The notes beneath the pieces are model-generated. The model ran no database searches and was not told the DNA's origin. It saw only the letters and a program-made list of their open reading frames with translations. Shown piece by piece: positions 1-7,245 of a DNA stretch of 64,000 bases (positions are counted from its first letter, which is position 1; every line of letters begins with the position of its first letter). The position numbers and the translations under genes were made by a program. Source of the stretch: Ensifer adhaerens (GTDB lineage: Bacteria; Pseudomonadota; Alphaproteobacteria; Rhizobiales; Rhizobiaceae); contig NZ_CP083349.1 in assembly GCF_020035535.1 (NCBI RefSeq), forward strand, positions 1,550,001 to 1,614,000, given 5' to 3'.

Positions 1-348
1 CCGCTCGGCCGCTGGTTCCTCGAGGCAGCTGCGCTGATGCTTGGCGCGGGCGTCATGGACGCAAAGGTGCGTTGGACGCCGTCGCCGCGCGAGATGATCA
101 ATCCGGCCGAGGAGATTAAGGCTGCGGTCAGCGCGATGCGCTCCGGCCTTTCCTCGCGACCCAGCGAGCAGCGCAAGCTCGGTCATCATCCAGAGGATCT
201 CGATCAGGAGATCGCCGACGCAAACAAGCGAGCCGACAAGCTCGGTCTCGTCTTTGACAGTGATCCGCGCCGCGTGACCAGCACCGGCAATGCCGTCGCC
301 CTTGGCGGTGAAACTTCCAAACCGACAGGAGAAGAAGGCGATGTCTAG
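1..348 (+). CDS. Phage portal protein, C-terminal part (5' end outside window)
   Basis: The reading frame is open from the first base, so the start lies left of the window. The visible 115 residues fit the C-terminal tail of lambda-type portal proteins: a 'P-x-E-E-I' helix, a stretch about choosing alternate routes SxxE (SSRPSEQ), and the end 'ADKLGLVFDSDPR'. The portal forms the dodecameric ring through which DNA enters the capsid. The stop overlaps the next gene's start by 8 bases (ATGTCTAG), which indicates translational coupling. The assignment rests on this C-terminal pattern and on the capsid gene that follows. Confidence 0.75.
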   Translation, partial: PLGRWFLEAAALMLGAGVMDAKVRWTPSPREMINPAEEIKAAVSAMRSGLSSRPSEQRKLGHHPEDLDQEIADANKRADKLGLVFDSDPRRVTSTGNAVALGGETSKPTGEEGDV

Positions 349-2416
349 TCTGATCGTCAATGGTGAACTCGTTCTGTATGGCCCTGTCGGTTATTGGGAC
401 TGGTGGGAAGATACCGGCTTCAACTCGGCAAGGGTGATCGAGGCGCTGGCCGAGCTCTCCGGAGATATCGTCGTGCGGCTGAATTCCGGCGGCGGCATCG
501 CTATGGAAGGCTCGGCGATCTACAACGCGCTGAAGCGCCACGACGGCAAGGTAACGATCAAGATCGACGCGATCGCCGCTTCGGCTGCTTCGGTCATCGC
601 TATGGCCGGCGACGTGATCGAGATGCCGCACGGCACGCTGATGATGATTCACGAGCCGGCGGGTATCACCGCAGGGCCTGCCGATGAACATCGCCGCACG
701 GCTGCCGTTCTCGATACGATGACCGGCGTCTTCGCGCAGCTTTATGCCGAGCGCACCGGCCTTTCCGAGGCCGAGATCCGCAAGATGATGAAGGATGAGA
801 CCTGGCTTTCGCCGACCGAGGCGGTCGCCAAGGGATTCGCCACGGCGGCGACTGAAGCGGAAGCTGCGGCGACCGCCGACAGCACCTTCGACTACCGGAC
901 TTACATGCATGCTCCTGCGGGCCTCGGCACGCAGGCTCGAGATCGCCAGGCACAAGGCCTGCCGATGGTCGCGGTGGCGTCCGCCCCGCTCTCTACAAAG
1001 GAGACGCATATGTCTAAACCCCTGATCCCGACGGCGGACAATCCTGCTCCCGCCCCGACTGCATCCATTACTCCGGCGCCGGCTCCGGCACCTGCCGCCG
1101 ACCCGGCTGTCGTGGTGGCAACCGGCGACGTCGTCATGCGCATTCTGGAACTCTGCACGACTGCGAAGATGACGCTTGCCGATGCAAACAAGATCGTCGC
1201 GGATGCTGGTGGCGACTTCGGCAAGGCGCAGACGCTTGTGATCAATCACCTCGCCGGCCAGGATCCGACCGGCGGCCGCGTCAGCCCTGGCGCGACGACT
1301 GTCACCGCCGACGGCCGCGATCGCTTCAAGCAGGGTGCCGAAAAGGCGCTGCTGTTCAAGGCCGGCATGCAGGGAGGTGAGGTCAACGAATTCACCTCGA
1401 TGTCGCTGCGCGAGCTCGCTCGCGAGCACCTGCTGATGTCCGGCGTCTCGAAGCTTACCATGGGTGATTCCATGGCGATGATCGGCATGGCGCTCGGCAT
1501 GCGCCAGTTCTCGATGTCTGGCGCGGCTCATTCGAGCTCGGACTTCGTCGAGATCCTCGCCAACATCGCCAACAAGTCGATGCTGAAGGGCTATCTTGAA
1601 GCCGGTGAAACCTTCCCGATTTGGACCGGTCGCGGCGTTCTCACCGACTTCAAGCCCACGAAGCGCGTCGACCTGAACCTCTTTCCGGCTCTGTCCGCTG
1701 TGCCGGAAGGTGGCGAGTATTCGTTCGCGACGATTGGTGACCGTGGTGAACAGATCCAGCTTGCCACCTATGGCAAGATGTTCTCGATCACCCGCCAGGC
1801 GATCATCAACGACGACATGTCCTTCTTCACGAAGGTGCCGTCGCGCATGGGGCGTGCGGCAATCCGCACTGTCGGCAATCTGGTCTATGCCGTGCTGACC
1901 GCGAACGCAGCCATGGGCGACGGCATCACGTTGTTCCATGCTGACCACGACAACGTCGGCACTGGCGCCCTGACGACTGCCAGCCTCGACGCTGGCCGCG
2001 CCGCGATGGCGAAGCAGAAGGATCCGGACGAGCATGCAGCCGGCGGCCTCAACATCCGTCCGGCGCATCTGATCGTGCCGACCGAGCTGGAAGGCAAGGC
2101 TTCACAGGTCATCAATTCGGAATACGAGGTGACTGCCTCCGGCACGAATAATACGCGCGCCCCGAACTATGCCCGCTCGATGGCGCAGGTGGTTTCCGAG
2201 GCGCGCCTTTCCGCCGACTCCGCGCTGAAGTGGTATCTCGCCGCAAGTGCCGCGCAGCACGACACGATCGAGGTTGCTTATCTCGACGGTCGCGATCAGC
2301 CGGTGCTCGAGCAGCGAGACGGCTGGAACGTCGATGGCGTCGAGTTCAAGGTTCGCATCGACGCGGCCGTCAAGGCGCTCGACTTCCGCGGCCTCTACCG
2401 CTCGACCGGCGCCTGA
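341..2416 (+). CDS. Prohead protease (ClpP-like) fused to major capsid protein
   Basis: This 691-residue protein joins two head-morphogenesis functions. Residues 1 to about 190 are a ClpP-like serine protease. They contain NSGGG (48-52), the nucleophile region AASAAS (79-84, Ser81 aligning best with ClpP) and His104 in MMIHEP. Residues about 235-265 are a Pro/Ala-rich linker. From about residue 330 to the end the protein resembles Mu gpT/HK97-type major capsid proteins. The protease would trim the scaffold during prohead maturation, and the capsid part builds the shell. The start at 341 is preferred over an upstream in-frame codon because a GGAGAA ribosome site precedes it and it couples to the portal stop. 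A second, internal start at 1010 has its own strong ribosome site, so a separate 468-residue capsid precursor is likely. Fused protease-capsid genes are known in related prophages. Confidence 0.88.
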   Translation: MSSLIVNGELVLYGPVGYWDWWEDTGFNSARVIEALAELSGDIVVRLNSGGGIAMEGSAIYNALKRHDGKVTIKIDAIAASAASVIAMAGDVIEMPHGTLMMIHEPAGITAGPADEHRRTAAVLDTMTGVFAQLYAERTGLSEAEIRKMMKDETWLSPTEAVAKGFATAATEAEAAATADSTFDYRTYMHAPAGLGTQARDRQAQGLPMVAVASAPLSTKETHMSKPLIPTADNPAPAPTASITPAPAPAPAADPAVVVATGDVVMRILELCTTAKMTLADANKIVADAGGDFGKAQTLVINHLAGQDPTGGRVSPGATTVTADGRDRFKQGAEKALLFKAGMQGGEVNEFTSMSLRELAREHLLMSGVSKLTMGDSMAMIGMALGMRQFSMSGAAHSSSDFVEILANIANKSMLKGYLEAGETFPIWTGRGVLTDFKPTKRVDLNLFPALSAVPEGGEYSFATIGDRGEQIQLATYGKMFSITRQAIINDDMSFFTKVPSRMGRAAIRTVGNLVYAVLTANAAMGDGITLFHADHDNVGTGALTTASLDAGRAAMAKQKDPDEHAAGGLNIRPAHLIVPTELEGKASQVINSEYEVTASGTNNTRAPNYARSMAQVVSEARLSADSALKWYLAASAAQHDTIEVAYLDGRDQPVLEQRDGWNVDGVEFKVRIDAAVKALDFRGLYRSTGA
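997..1012 (+). promoter_or_regulatory. Internal ribosome binding site and start codon within the protease-capsid gene
   Basis: AAAGGAG (997-1003) lies 6 bases before an in-frame ATG at 1010, codon 224 of the fusion. The same AAAGGAGAC pattern precedes the tail tube gene (6060). The product would begin MSKPLIP and contain the Pro/Ala-rich linker plus the capsid domain without the protease. This resembles the nested scaffold start in lambda C/Nu3. That both forms are made is inferred. Confidence 0.65.
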
Positions 2417-2492
2417 TAACGCGGCGCCCGGCTCTATCTCGGGCGCCACGTAACCCCCTCCGTTTTTTAGTTCAGCGAAAAGGAATCTGGCT

Positions 2493-2837
2493 ATGAAGAA
2501 TTACATCGGGCCGGGCACCCGGCTTGCCCTCACCGTCGCGGATACATCCGCCGCGGTCGATATCGCCTCGGGCGACGGCTATGTCGTCGGCTCCATCTTC
2601 GGTGTCGCCGTCAGCGATGTGGCGGTCGGCGAGGAAGGGATCTTCGAGACCGAGGGCGTTTTCGAACTGGCAAAGGTCTCGGCACAGGCCTGGACGGTCG
2701 GTCAGAAAATCTACTGGTCTGCATCCCTCGGGCAGGCGACGACAAGCTCGAGCGGCAACACGCTGATCGGTGTTGCTGTTGCTGTTGCGGCTAACCCGTC
2801 CGCGAAGGGCCGCGTTCGCCTGAACGGCTCGTTCTGA
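2493..2837 (+). CDS. DUF2190 capsid decoration (cement) protein
   Basis: This 114-residue protein is rich in Gly, Ala, Val and Thr and has a compact beta-rich look. It matches the DUF2190 family, whose members sit directly after phage capsid genes and bind the outside of the shell much like lambda gpD. The start has AAAGGAAT nine bases upstream. There is a 76-base gap after the capsid gene, and the next gene follows 7 bases after the stop. The motifs VGQKIYWSASLGQAT and LIGVAVA are typical of the family. The family match comes from recognition of the pattern. Confidence 0.7.
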   Translation: MKNYIGPGTRLALTVADTSAAVDIASGDGYVVGSIFGVAVSDVAVGEEGIFETEGVFELAKVSAQAWTVGQKIYWSASLGQATTSSSGNTLIGVAVAVAANPSAKGRVRLNGSF

Positions 2838-2844
2838 TCGGGAC

Positions 2845-3469
2845 ATGAGCCATCCGGCGGCGTGGTCTGTTCCTCGAGAATGGGCCGGGGAACCGGCTTT
2901 CATTCTCGGCGGCGGCGCGTCGCTGGAGGGCTTCGATGCTTCCCGGCTGATTGGCCGGGGGCGCATTATTGCGGTGAACGATGCGGGGCTTGATCTCGCG
3001 CCCTTTGCCGATGTGCTTTACTTCGCCGACGGCATGTCGCGCTGGTTTCGGCTGGAATAGGGATCGGCTGCAGCTTTTCCGCGGCCGTTACGTACTCACC
3101 CGAGCCGTTGATGTGACGACCGTCGAAGGCGTTTGGATTCGAAGGCTCTGGCGCGACAAGACGTCCTCGCTGTCACGGGATCCGACGAAACTTGCCGGAT
3201 TTTGCAGTGGTGCCAACGCGCTGAACCTCGCTTTCCACTTCGGCGCCAATCCGATCTATCTGCTCGGGTTCGACATGGGCGGCGGCCATTGGCACGGCAA
3301 TCACCAGGCGCCGGCGCGGGATCTCTATCAAGCGGAGTTCATCCCCTCGCTCGAGCGCATGAGCCGTGAACTGGCAATCGAGGGCGTACGCGTCTTCAAC
3401 TGCAATCCGGCCTCGGCGCTCAAGTGCTTCCCTTTTGCGGACGTCTCCACGGTGATCGGTCATGAATGA
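2845..3469 (+). pseudogene. MptE-like / DUF115-type protein, frameshifted
   Basis: Two overlapping frames together make one protein of about 207 residues. The first (2845-3060) has a nucleotide-binding-like start with FILGGGASL and then AVNDAGLDLAPFADVLYFAD. The second continues in the next frame from about 3050 with WNRDRLQLFRGRYVLTR, GFCSGANALNLAFHFGA and IYLLGFDMGG. These features match phage proteins related to the MptE/Rossmann-like DUF115 group, often found beside glycosyl- and methyltransferases. Removing one base near 3052 restores a continuous frame through TGG-AAT-AGG. It could be a true inactivating mutation, a sequencing error, or less likely a programmed shift. The exact function is unknown; sugar-related activity is inferred from its neighbours. 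Confidence 0.65.
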
Positions 3470-3650
3470 AGATATCGAAGAGGCGCTCGAATTGGCAGCC
3501 GGATTGCGAATTCCGTGCGGCCTCGACGATGGGCGCCGTACCGCGAGCCGCCGCGATGTGACGGTCACTCGCAAAACCATCCTCCTCTTCCTGGAGAGCC
3601 TCGACGCGGAACTGACGGTCGCCGAGTTGAGGGAACGTCTCGATCAATGA
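3462..3650 (+). CDS. Small phage hypothetical protein
   Basis: A 62-residue acidic protein beginning MNEDIEEALELAAGL and ending in a Leu/Glu-rich helix (ESLDAELTVAELRERLDQ). It starts 8 bases before the end of the MptE-like gene, and overlap of this kind is the rule in this operon. No family is recognised. The second half, VTVTRKTILLFLESL, is compatible with a helical adaptor. Expression with the head operon is inferred from spacing. Confidence 0.45.
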   Translation: MNEDIEEALELAAGLRIPCGLDDGRRTASRRDVTVTRKTILLFLESLDAELTVAELRERLDQ

Positions 3651-3673
3651 CCGCTTGCCGAAAAGGAAAGATC

Positions 3674-3940
3674 ATGAACACGAAGATGCGTGCGAAGGTG
3701 CGTGTCGGCTCAAGTGTGCCGTACCGCAATCCGGAAACCGGAGAAACCATCAACGAAACCTTGAGGTTTCACGGGGTGTCGAAGAGCGATGGCTATTCGG
3801 CTGATGGAAGCGACGAGAACAACACGTTCTCGAAGTTCTCTCCCGCCGTGGACTTCTGCATCGTTGTCGCCAATCCTGAGCTTTTCGGAAAATTCCAGGC
3901 TGGCGACACGTTCTATGTTGATTTCACGCCGGCTGAATGA
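3674..3940 (+). CDS. Phage hypothetical protein, 88 residues
   Basis: The chosen start (MNTKMRAKVRVGSS) has AAAAGGAAAG immediately upstream; a longer in-frame opening lacks such a site. The protein is small and apparently beta-rich (VPYRNPETGETINETLRFHG, FCIVVANPEL, DTFYVDFTPAE) with no membrane segment. Small proteins of this shape occur in siphophage head/tail operons, but the function is not known. It overlaps the next gene by ATGA (3937-3940). Confidence 0.6.
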   Translation: MNTKMRAKVRVGSSVPYRNPETGETINETLRFHGVSKSDGYSADGSDENNTFSKFSPAVDFCIVVANPELFGKFQAGDTFYVDFTPAE

Positions 3941-4611
3941 ACGTGGCTCGAAGTCAAACAGCCGAAGCGCTGACCATGCCGGAAGGCTATCGGCTCGAGC
4001 GCGGCCTTATGTGGCCGATCGAAGATCGTGCCTGCGCTGCGGTCGTGTTCGATACGGTGCCTGACATGGATCATGCGCTCGAGCATTGCCGGAAGTTTGA
4101 TCTGGCTGTGCAGGCCGGCGGCAATATGGGCGTGTGGGCGCTGGCGCTTGCGCCGAAGTTCGGCCGCGTCGTCACCTTCGAGCCGGATCCTCGGAATTTT
4201 CGCGCGCTCGTGCACAACACTGCGTCGGCTGAGAACATCCTGGCGCTGCCCTGCGCGCTCGGCGCTGACGGCGGCGAGTGGTGCGGCCTCGAATTGTCGG
4301 CGCGTGAAGCGAACAATGTCGGCGCCTACCAGGTGACGAAGGGTGCCACCGCACCGATCGTCGCGCTCGATAGTTTCAACCTGCCGGCGCTCGATCTTCT
4401 CTATCTCGATATCGAAGGCTTCGAGATGCCGGCAATCCTCGGAGCGATGGAGACGATCCAGAAGTTTCGGCCGGTCATTGCGATCGAGGACAAGGGGCTC
4501 TCGGAGCGCTACGGCTATCTCAAGGGCTCCGCTGAACAAGCGCTTGCGCCGCTTGGATACGAGGTTGTCGCGCGACCGCATCGTGATGTCGTCATGGTGG
4601 CGCAGCGATGA
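3937..4611 (+). CDS. FkbM-family SAM-dependent methyltransferase
   Basis: A 224-residue methyltransferase. The SAM-binding motif I is AGGNMG (residues 60-65) and motif II is the acidic FEPDPRNF (81-88). YLDIEGFE (156-163) is the FkbM signature around the catalytic core. Family members O-methylate sugars or other hydroxyls. The gene overlaps both neighbours by four bases and is followed directly by a glycosyltransferase, so the two probably act in sequence on a glycan. The target could be a virion glycoprotein, a host surface glycan, or modified DNA; the sequence does not decide. Its place inside the head operon favours a virion role. Confidence 0.8.
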   Translation: MNVARSQTAEALTMPEGYRLERGLMWPIEDRACAAVVFDTVPDMDHALEHCRKFDLAVQAGGNMGVWALALAPKFGRVVTFEPDPRNFRALVHNTASAENILALPCALGADGGEWCGLELSAREANNVGAYQVTKGATAPIVALDSFNLPALDLLYLDIEGFEMPAILGAMETIQKFRPVIAIEDKGLSERYGYLKGSAEQALAPLGYEVVARPHRDVVMVAQR

Positions 4612-5234
4612 CCGAGCCGGTTCCTGTCTTTCTCCTCAAGTGGGGCACGAAATACTGCGCCGCCGATGTCAACCGGCTGACCCGATCGATCCGCCGGCAT
4701 GCCGATCGGTCCGTCAATATCCTGCTCTTCACCGATGATCCGGCCGGCGTCGACGGGGTGAATGTCTTCAGGTTGCCCGCCGACGAGAACCTTATTGGCT
4801 GGTGGTGGAAGGTCTGGCTGTTCTCGGCGGGGATCCCGTTCCTCTATCTCGACCTAGACTGCGTCGTCGTCGGCGATATTACGTCGCTTCATCGTCCCGA
4901 TCGGTCGCTGACCATCCTCAAGGATCCCTGGCAGGCGGGCTTCAATTCCTCGGTCATGTCGACCGATGGCAGCCTCACGCGGATCTGGCAGAGCTTCAAG
5001 GTTTCGAACGCGATGAAGGAAATGCACGGCGACCAGGACTGGATCACCGAGCAGGTGCCGGATGCGGCGCTTTACCAGGATGGGCTCTGCCGTTCGTTCA
5101 AGGCGGAAATGCAGGAGTTCGACCGGCCGCCGGCAGATTGCCGGCTGGTCTATTTCCACGGCAAGCCGAAGCCGCTCGATGCGCTGATGCGCGGTGCGAG
5201 CTGGATCCGCGACGAATGGGGGGTGCCGGCATGA
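4608..5234 (+). CDS. GT-A-type glycosyltransferase
   Basis: This 208-residue protein has the layout of small nucleotide-sugar transferases. It has an N-terminal Rossmann part (VFLLKWGTKY, NILLFTDDP), then the metal-binding LDLDCVV (residues 81-87, Asp82/Asp84). FNSSVMS follows (112-118), and HGKPKP near 184-189 is typical of glycogenin-like and capsular-polysaccharide glycosyltransferases. It overlaps the FkbM gene upstream and the head-tail gene downstream by ATGA. Together with the MptE-like gene it forms a three-gene carbohydrate-modification block inside capsid genes. Donor and acceptor are unknown. Confidence 0.75.
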   Translation: MTEPVPVFLLKWGTKYCAADVNRLTRSIRRHADRSVNILLFTDDPAGVDGVNVFRLPADENLIGWWWKVWLFSAGIPFLYLDLDCVVVGDITSLHRPDRSLTILKDPWQAGFNSSVMSTDGSLTRIWQSFKVSNAMKEMHGDQDWITEQVPDAALYQDGLCRSFKAEMQEFDRPPADCRLVYFHGKPKPLDALMRGASWIRDEWGVPA

Positions 5235-5578
5235 TCGACTATGGCTCGCTTCTCTTCGGTCCGATCTACGGCACGCTAGGGGTCGAGGCGGTGCTGACGC
5301 TCGCGGATACCGCCGAAACGCAAGTTACCGTCACGTTGATCGACAAGACGGGCGGTCTGCCGGTCGGCCCAAACGTCGAGATCGGCACGGTCGTGCCAGG
5401 CGCGACCGTGCAGGTCGCCGACCTCGCTGCGGTCGGTGTGACGGTCGAGCAGCTCGACGATGCGCACGTCTCGTTCTCTGGCAGGACCTGGAGGATCGCC
5501 AGCCATCATCCGAAACCGGTTCCATCAGGTGAGGCCGATGGCGAGCAGGTACTGATCCTGGAGGCGGACAATGGCTGA
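5231..5578 (+). CDS. Probable head-tail joining protein
   Basis: A 115-residue protein starting MIDYGSLLFGPIYGTLGVEA. It occupies the slot of lambda gpFII, between head genes and the tail terminator, and has a similar size and beta-rich composition. The WRIASHHPKP segment and the C-terminal VLILEADNG resemble the end of Gifsy-2/FII-like attachment proteins. Such proteins form the interface where the tail docks. The start overlaps the glycosyltransferase stop, and the end overlaps the next gene by 8 bases. The assignment depends partly on gene order. Confidence 0.5.
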   Translation: MIDYGSLLFGPIYGTLGVEAVLTLADTAETQVTVTLIDKTGGLPVGPNVEIGTVVPGATVQVADLAAVGVTVEQLDDAHVSFSGRTWRIASHHPKPVPSGEADGEQVLILEADNG

Positions 5579-6014
5579 TCACAGGGAACTGATTCTCGCA
5601 CGGTTGCTGGAAATCGGCCGTTCGATCGAAGGCATCAAGACGGCTAAGCGCAATGAACTCGGTCTCCCTGAAACCGCGCTGCCGGCTTTCGTGGTGCTCG
5701 ACGGCGACGAGACCGGTGACGATCGCGATCCAATCTCGCGGAAGCCGACCGCGCCACGCGTCGTGACGATGACGCCTGAAATCTATGTGGTGCTCCCGGA
5801 AAAGGCATCGGCGGTCGGGACGCAGCTGAACCTGCTGCGTGGTCGGGTGGTCAACGCGATCGCCACTGATGAGACGCTCGTGAACCTGACAAAGGATCGT
5901 GAGGGCGGTCGATACGAAGGCGGTGCCTCGGGCCTTTCTCGCGGCCGCTCGATGATCGGGGAGGTGGGGCTTTCCTTCTCGTTCCGCTACGTGCTTCGCC
6001 CCGGATCTGTCTGA
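5571..6014 (+). CDS. Probable tail terminator / minor tail protein (gpU-like)
   Basis: A 147-residue protein starting MADHRELILARLLEIG, with FVVLDGDET and PEIYVVLPE. It ends with a beta-rich MIGEVGLSFSFRYVLRPG. Position directly before the tail tube gene, size, and the N-terminal helix followed by beta strands fit tail terminator proteins such as lambda gpU, which cap tube polymerisation. No decisive motif is visible, so this is an inference from order and length. Confidence 0.5.
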   Translation: MADHRELILARLLEIGRSIEGIKTAKRNELGLPETALPAFVVLDGDETGDDRDPISRKPTAPRVVTMTPEIYVVLPEKASAVGTQLNLLRGRVVNAIATDETLVNLTKDREGGRYEGGASGLSRGRSMIGEVGLSFSFRYVLRPGSV

Positions 6015-6059
6015 CGCCGGCCTCGCCGGTTTTTCCCATCATCCACAAAGGAGACCGAA

Positions 6060-6569
6060 ATGGTTGCTTCTCCCAGCATTGACAACCTTGGCATTCTCAA
6101 GGGCATTCTCAAGTTCACGCCGTCGGGCGGCACGCTCCGGGATCTGGGCGAAGCGCCCGAAGTGGAGATCACGCCCGCTATCGAAAAGCTCGATTATCGT
6201 AGTTCCCGTTCCGGTGTCCGCACCAAAACCAAGTCTGTCGTCTTGGAAAAAACGCTGACGCTGCGTGCGGTCCTCTCGGAGCTGAATGCTCAGAACCTCG
6301 GTCTGTTGCTGATGTCCGAGGCGACGACAAACTCCGCCGGCAACCTGGAACTCGACATTTTCAGTGAGTCGGAGGTCAAGGGGGCGATTAAGTTCGAAGG
6401 CACGAACGATATCGGCAACAAGATCAACATGACTTTGCCCTCCGTGTCGTTCGGCCCGTCCGGATCCCTGAACCTCATCTCCGATGAGTGGGGGCAGATT
6501 GAGATCACCGGCGAAGTGCTGACCGTGAACGGCAGCTTTGGCACGCTCGAGGTCATCGACGAAGAGTAG
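6060..6569 (+). CDS. Major tail tube protein
   Basis: A 169-residue protein preceded by AAAGGAGACCGAA. The sequence has features of siphophage tube proteins: the N-terminal SIDNLGILKGILKF, then strand-rich blocks VEITPAIEKLDYRSSRSG, KSVVLEKTLTLRAVL and GQIEITGEVLTVNGSFG. Tube subunits stack as hexamers around the DNA channel. Lying after the terminator gene and before the assembly chaperone is the expected order. A strong GC-rich hairpin (6586-6609) follows and may reduce read-through, as would suit a highly expressed structural gene. Confidence 0.75.
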   Translation: MVASPSIDNLGILKGILKFTPSGGTLRDLGEAPEVEITPAIEKLDYRSSRSGVRTKTKSVVLEKTLTLRAVLSELNAQNLGLLLMSEATTNSAGNLELDIFSESEVKGAIKFEGTNDIGNKINMTLPSVSFGPSGSLNLISDEWGQIEITGEVLTVNGSFGTLEVIDEE

Positions 6570-6585
6570 GCCTCTCAATCTAAAA

Positions 6586-6610
6586 AAGCGGCGGCCATCG
6601 CCGCCGCTTG
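6586..6610 (+). terminator. Stem-loop after the tail tube gene
   Basis: AAGCGGCGG (6586-6594) pairs with CCGCCGCTT (6601-6609), with one more C-G pair inside. It is followed by TGTCCTTTC, only moderately T-rich. It may be a partial terminator or an mRNA-stabilising hairpin that sets the ratio of tube protein to downstream tail genes. Confidence 0.55.
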
Positions 6611-6640
6611 TCCTTTCATCCAAACCAACAGGAGACCCGC

Positions 6641-7060
6641 ATGGCGGGATTGCTTGATATCGCTCCGGTCGCCGAGACCGTCACCATCAATGGCACTGCC
6701 GTCGAGGTGATTGGGATTTCGGCCGAGGGCATCGCCTATTTGTTCAACCGTTTCCCGGAAATCCGTATGGCTATTACCGGACGGAAAGTTGACGCCGATC
6801 GCTGGTCAAATATTGGCGCGGGCGCTGTTGCGGCGATTATCGCGGCGGGCTGTGGTGGCCTCGGAAGCGAGGCGCACGAAAAGAAGGCAGCAAGCCTGCC
6901 GGCCGTTGCGCAGGCGGACCTGCTCGACGCGATTATGAAGACGACGATGCCGGGTGGCCCGCTCCCTTTCGTTCAAAGGCTGATGGGAATGTTCGACCTC
7001 GACGGCGTTCCATCAAATACGGCGCCGGGTACGAAATCGCCGAAGGGGTCGAAGCCCTAA
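6641..7060 (+). CDS. Tail assembly chaperone (gpG-like)
   Basis: The chosen start MAGLLDIAPVAETVTING is preceded by ACAGGAGACCCGC; a longer opening has no ribosome site. The 139-residue protein follows the tube gene and precedes the tape measure, as lambda G does. FPEIRMAITGR and the helical middle fit chaperones that coat the tape measure protein before tube assembly. In the -1 frame a conserved-looking coding stretch runs across and past the stop (to 7245), so a G/GT-type programmed frameshift is likely. The ORF ends in a Lys/Ser/Pro-rich tail (TKSPKGSKP), typical of a frame that is used only in part of the products. Confidence 0.65.
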   Translation: MAGLLDIAPVAETVTINGTAVEVIGISAEGIAYLFNRFPEIRMAITGRKVDADRWSNIGAGAVAAIIAAGCGGLGSEAHEKKAASLPAVAQADLLDAIMKTTMPGGPLPFVQRLMGMFDLDGVPSNTAPGTKSPKGSKP

Positions 7061-7065
7061 TCGCG

Positions 7066-7245
7066 ATGGGGCATGCGCCAGCGGCGGTCTGGCAATACAC
7101 GCCGCGGCAGATTGCTGGGTTCCTTCATTTCGCATCCATCCGTCGCCGCCGTGAGCGGGCCGATGCCCTGGCAACCGGCTTCAATGCATCGCGCGGAAAG
7201 CCGCAGGATGTGAAGCAGCAACTGAAGGCTTTGCAGAAGGAATGA
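7066..7245 (+). CDS. Tail assembly chaperone -1 frame extension (gpT-like) or short separate ORF
   Basis: Read in the -1 frame relative to the preceding gene, the sequence encodes GYEIAEGVEALIAMGHAP, then AAVWQYTPRQIAGFLHFAS, then an Arg-rich helix ending KQQLKALQKE. 'GxxPxxVWxYTPRQ' is a pattern seen in the second chaperone domain of alphaproteobacterial phages and gene transfer agents. From the in-frame ATG at 7066 it is 59 residues, but that ATG lacks a well-spaced ribosome site, and the coding pattern extends upstream of it. A frameshift near GGGG (7045-7048) would give a fused product. No textbook slippery heptamer is evident. The stop overlaps the next start (ATGA). Confidence 0.6.
   Translation: MGHAPAAVWQYTPRQIAGFLHFASIRRRRERADALATGFNASRGKPQDVKQQLKALQKE

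Noticed and set aside
128..2068. Long minus-strand open frame of 646 codons
   Set aside because: It mirrors the protease-capsid gene, is Arg/His-rich without domain pattern, and has no ribosome site. It is a shadow of GC-rich coding DNA.
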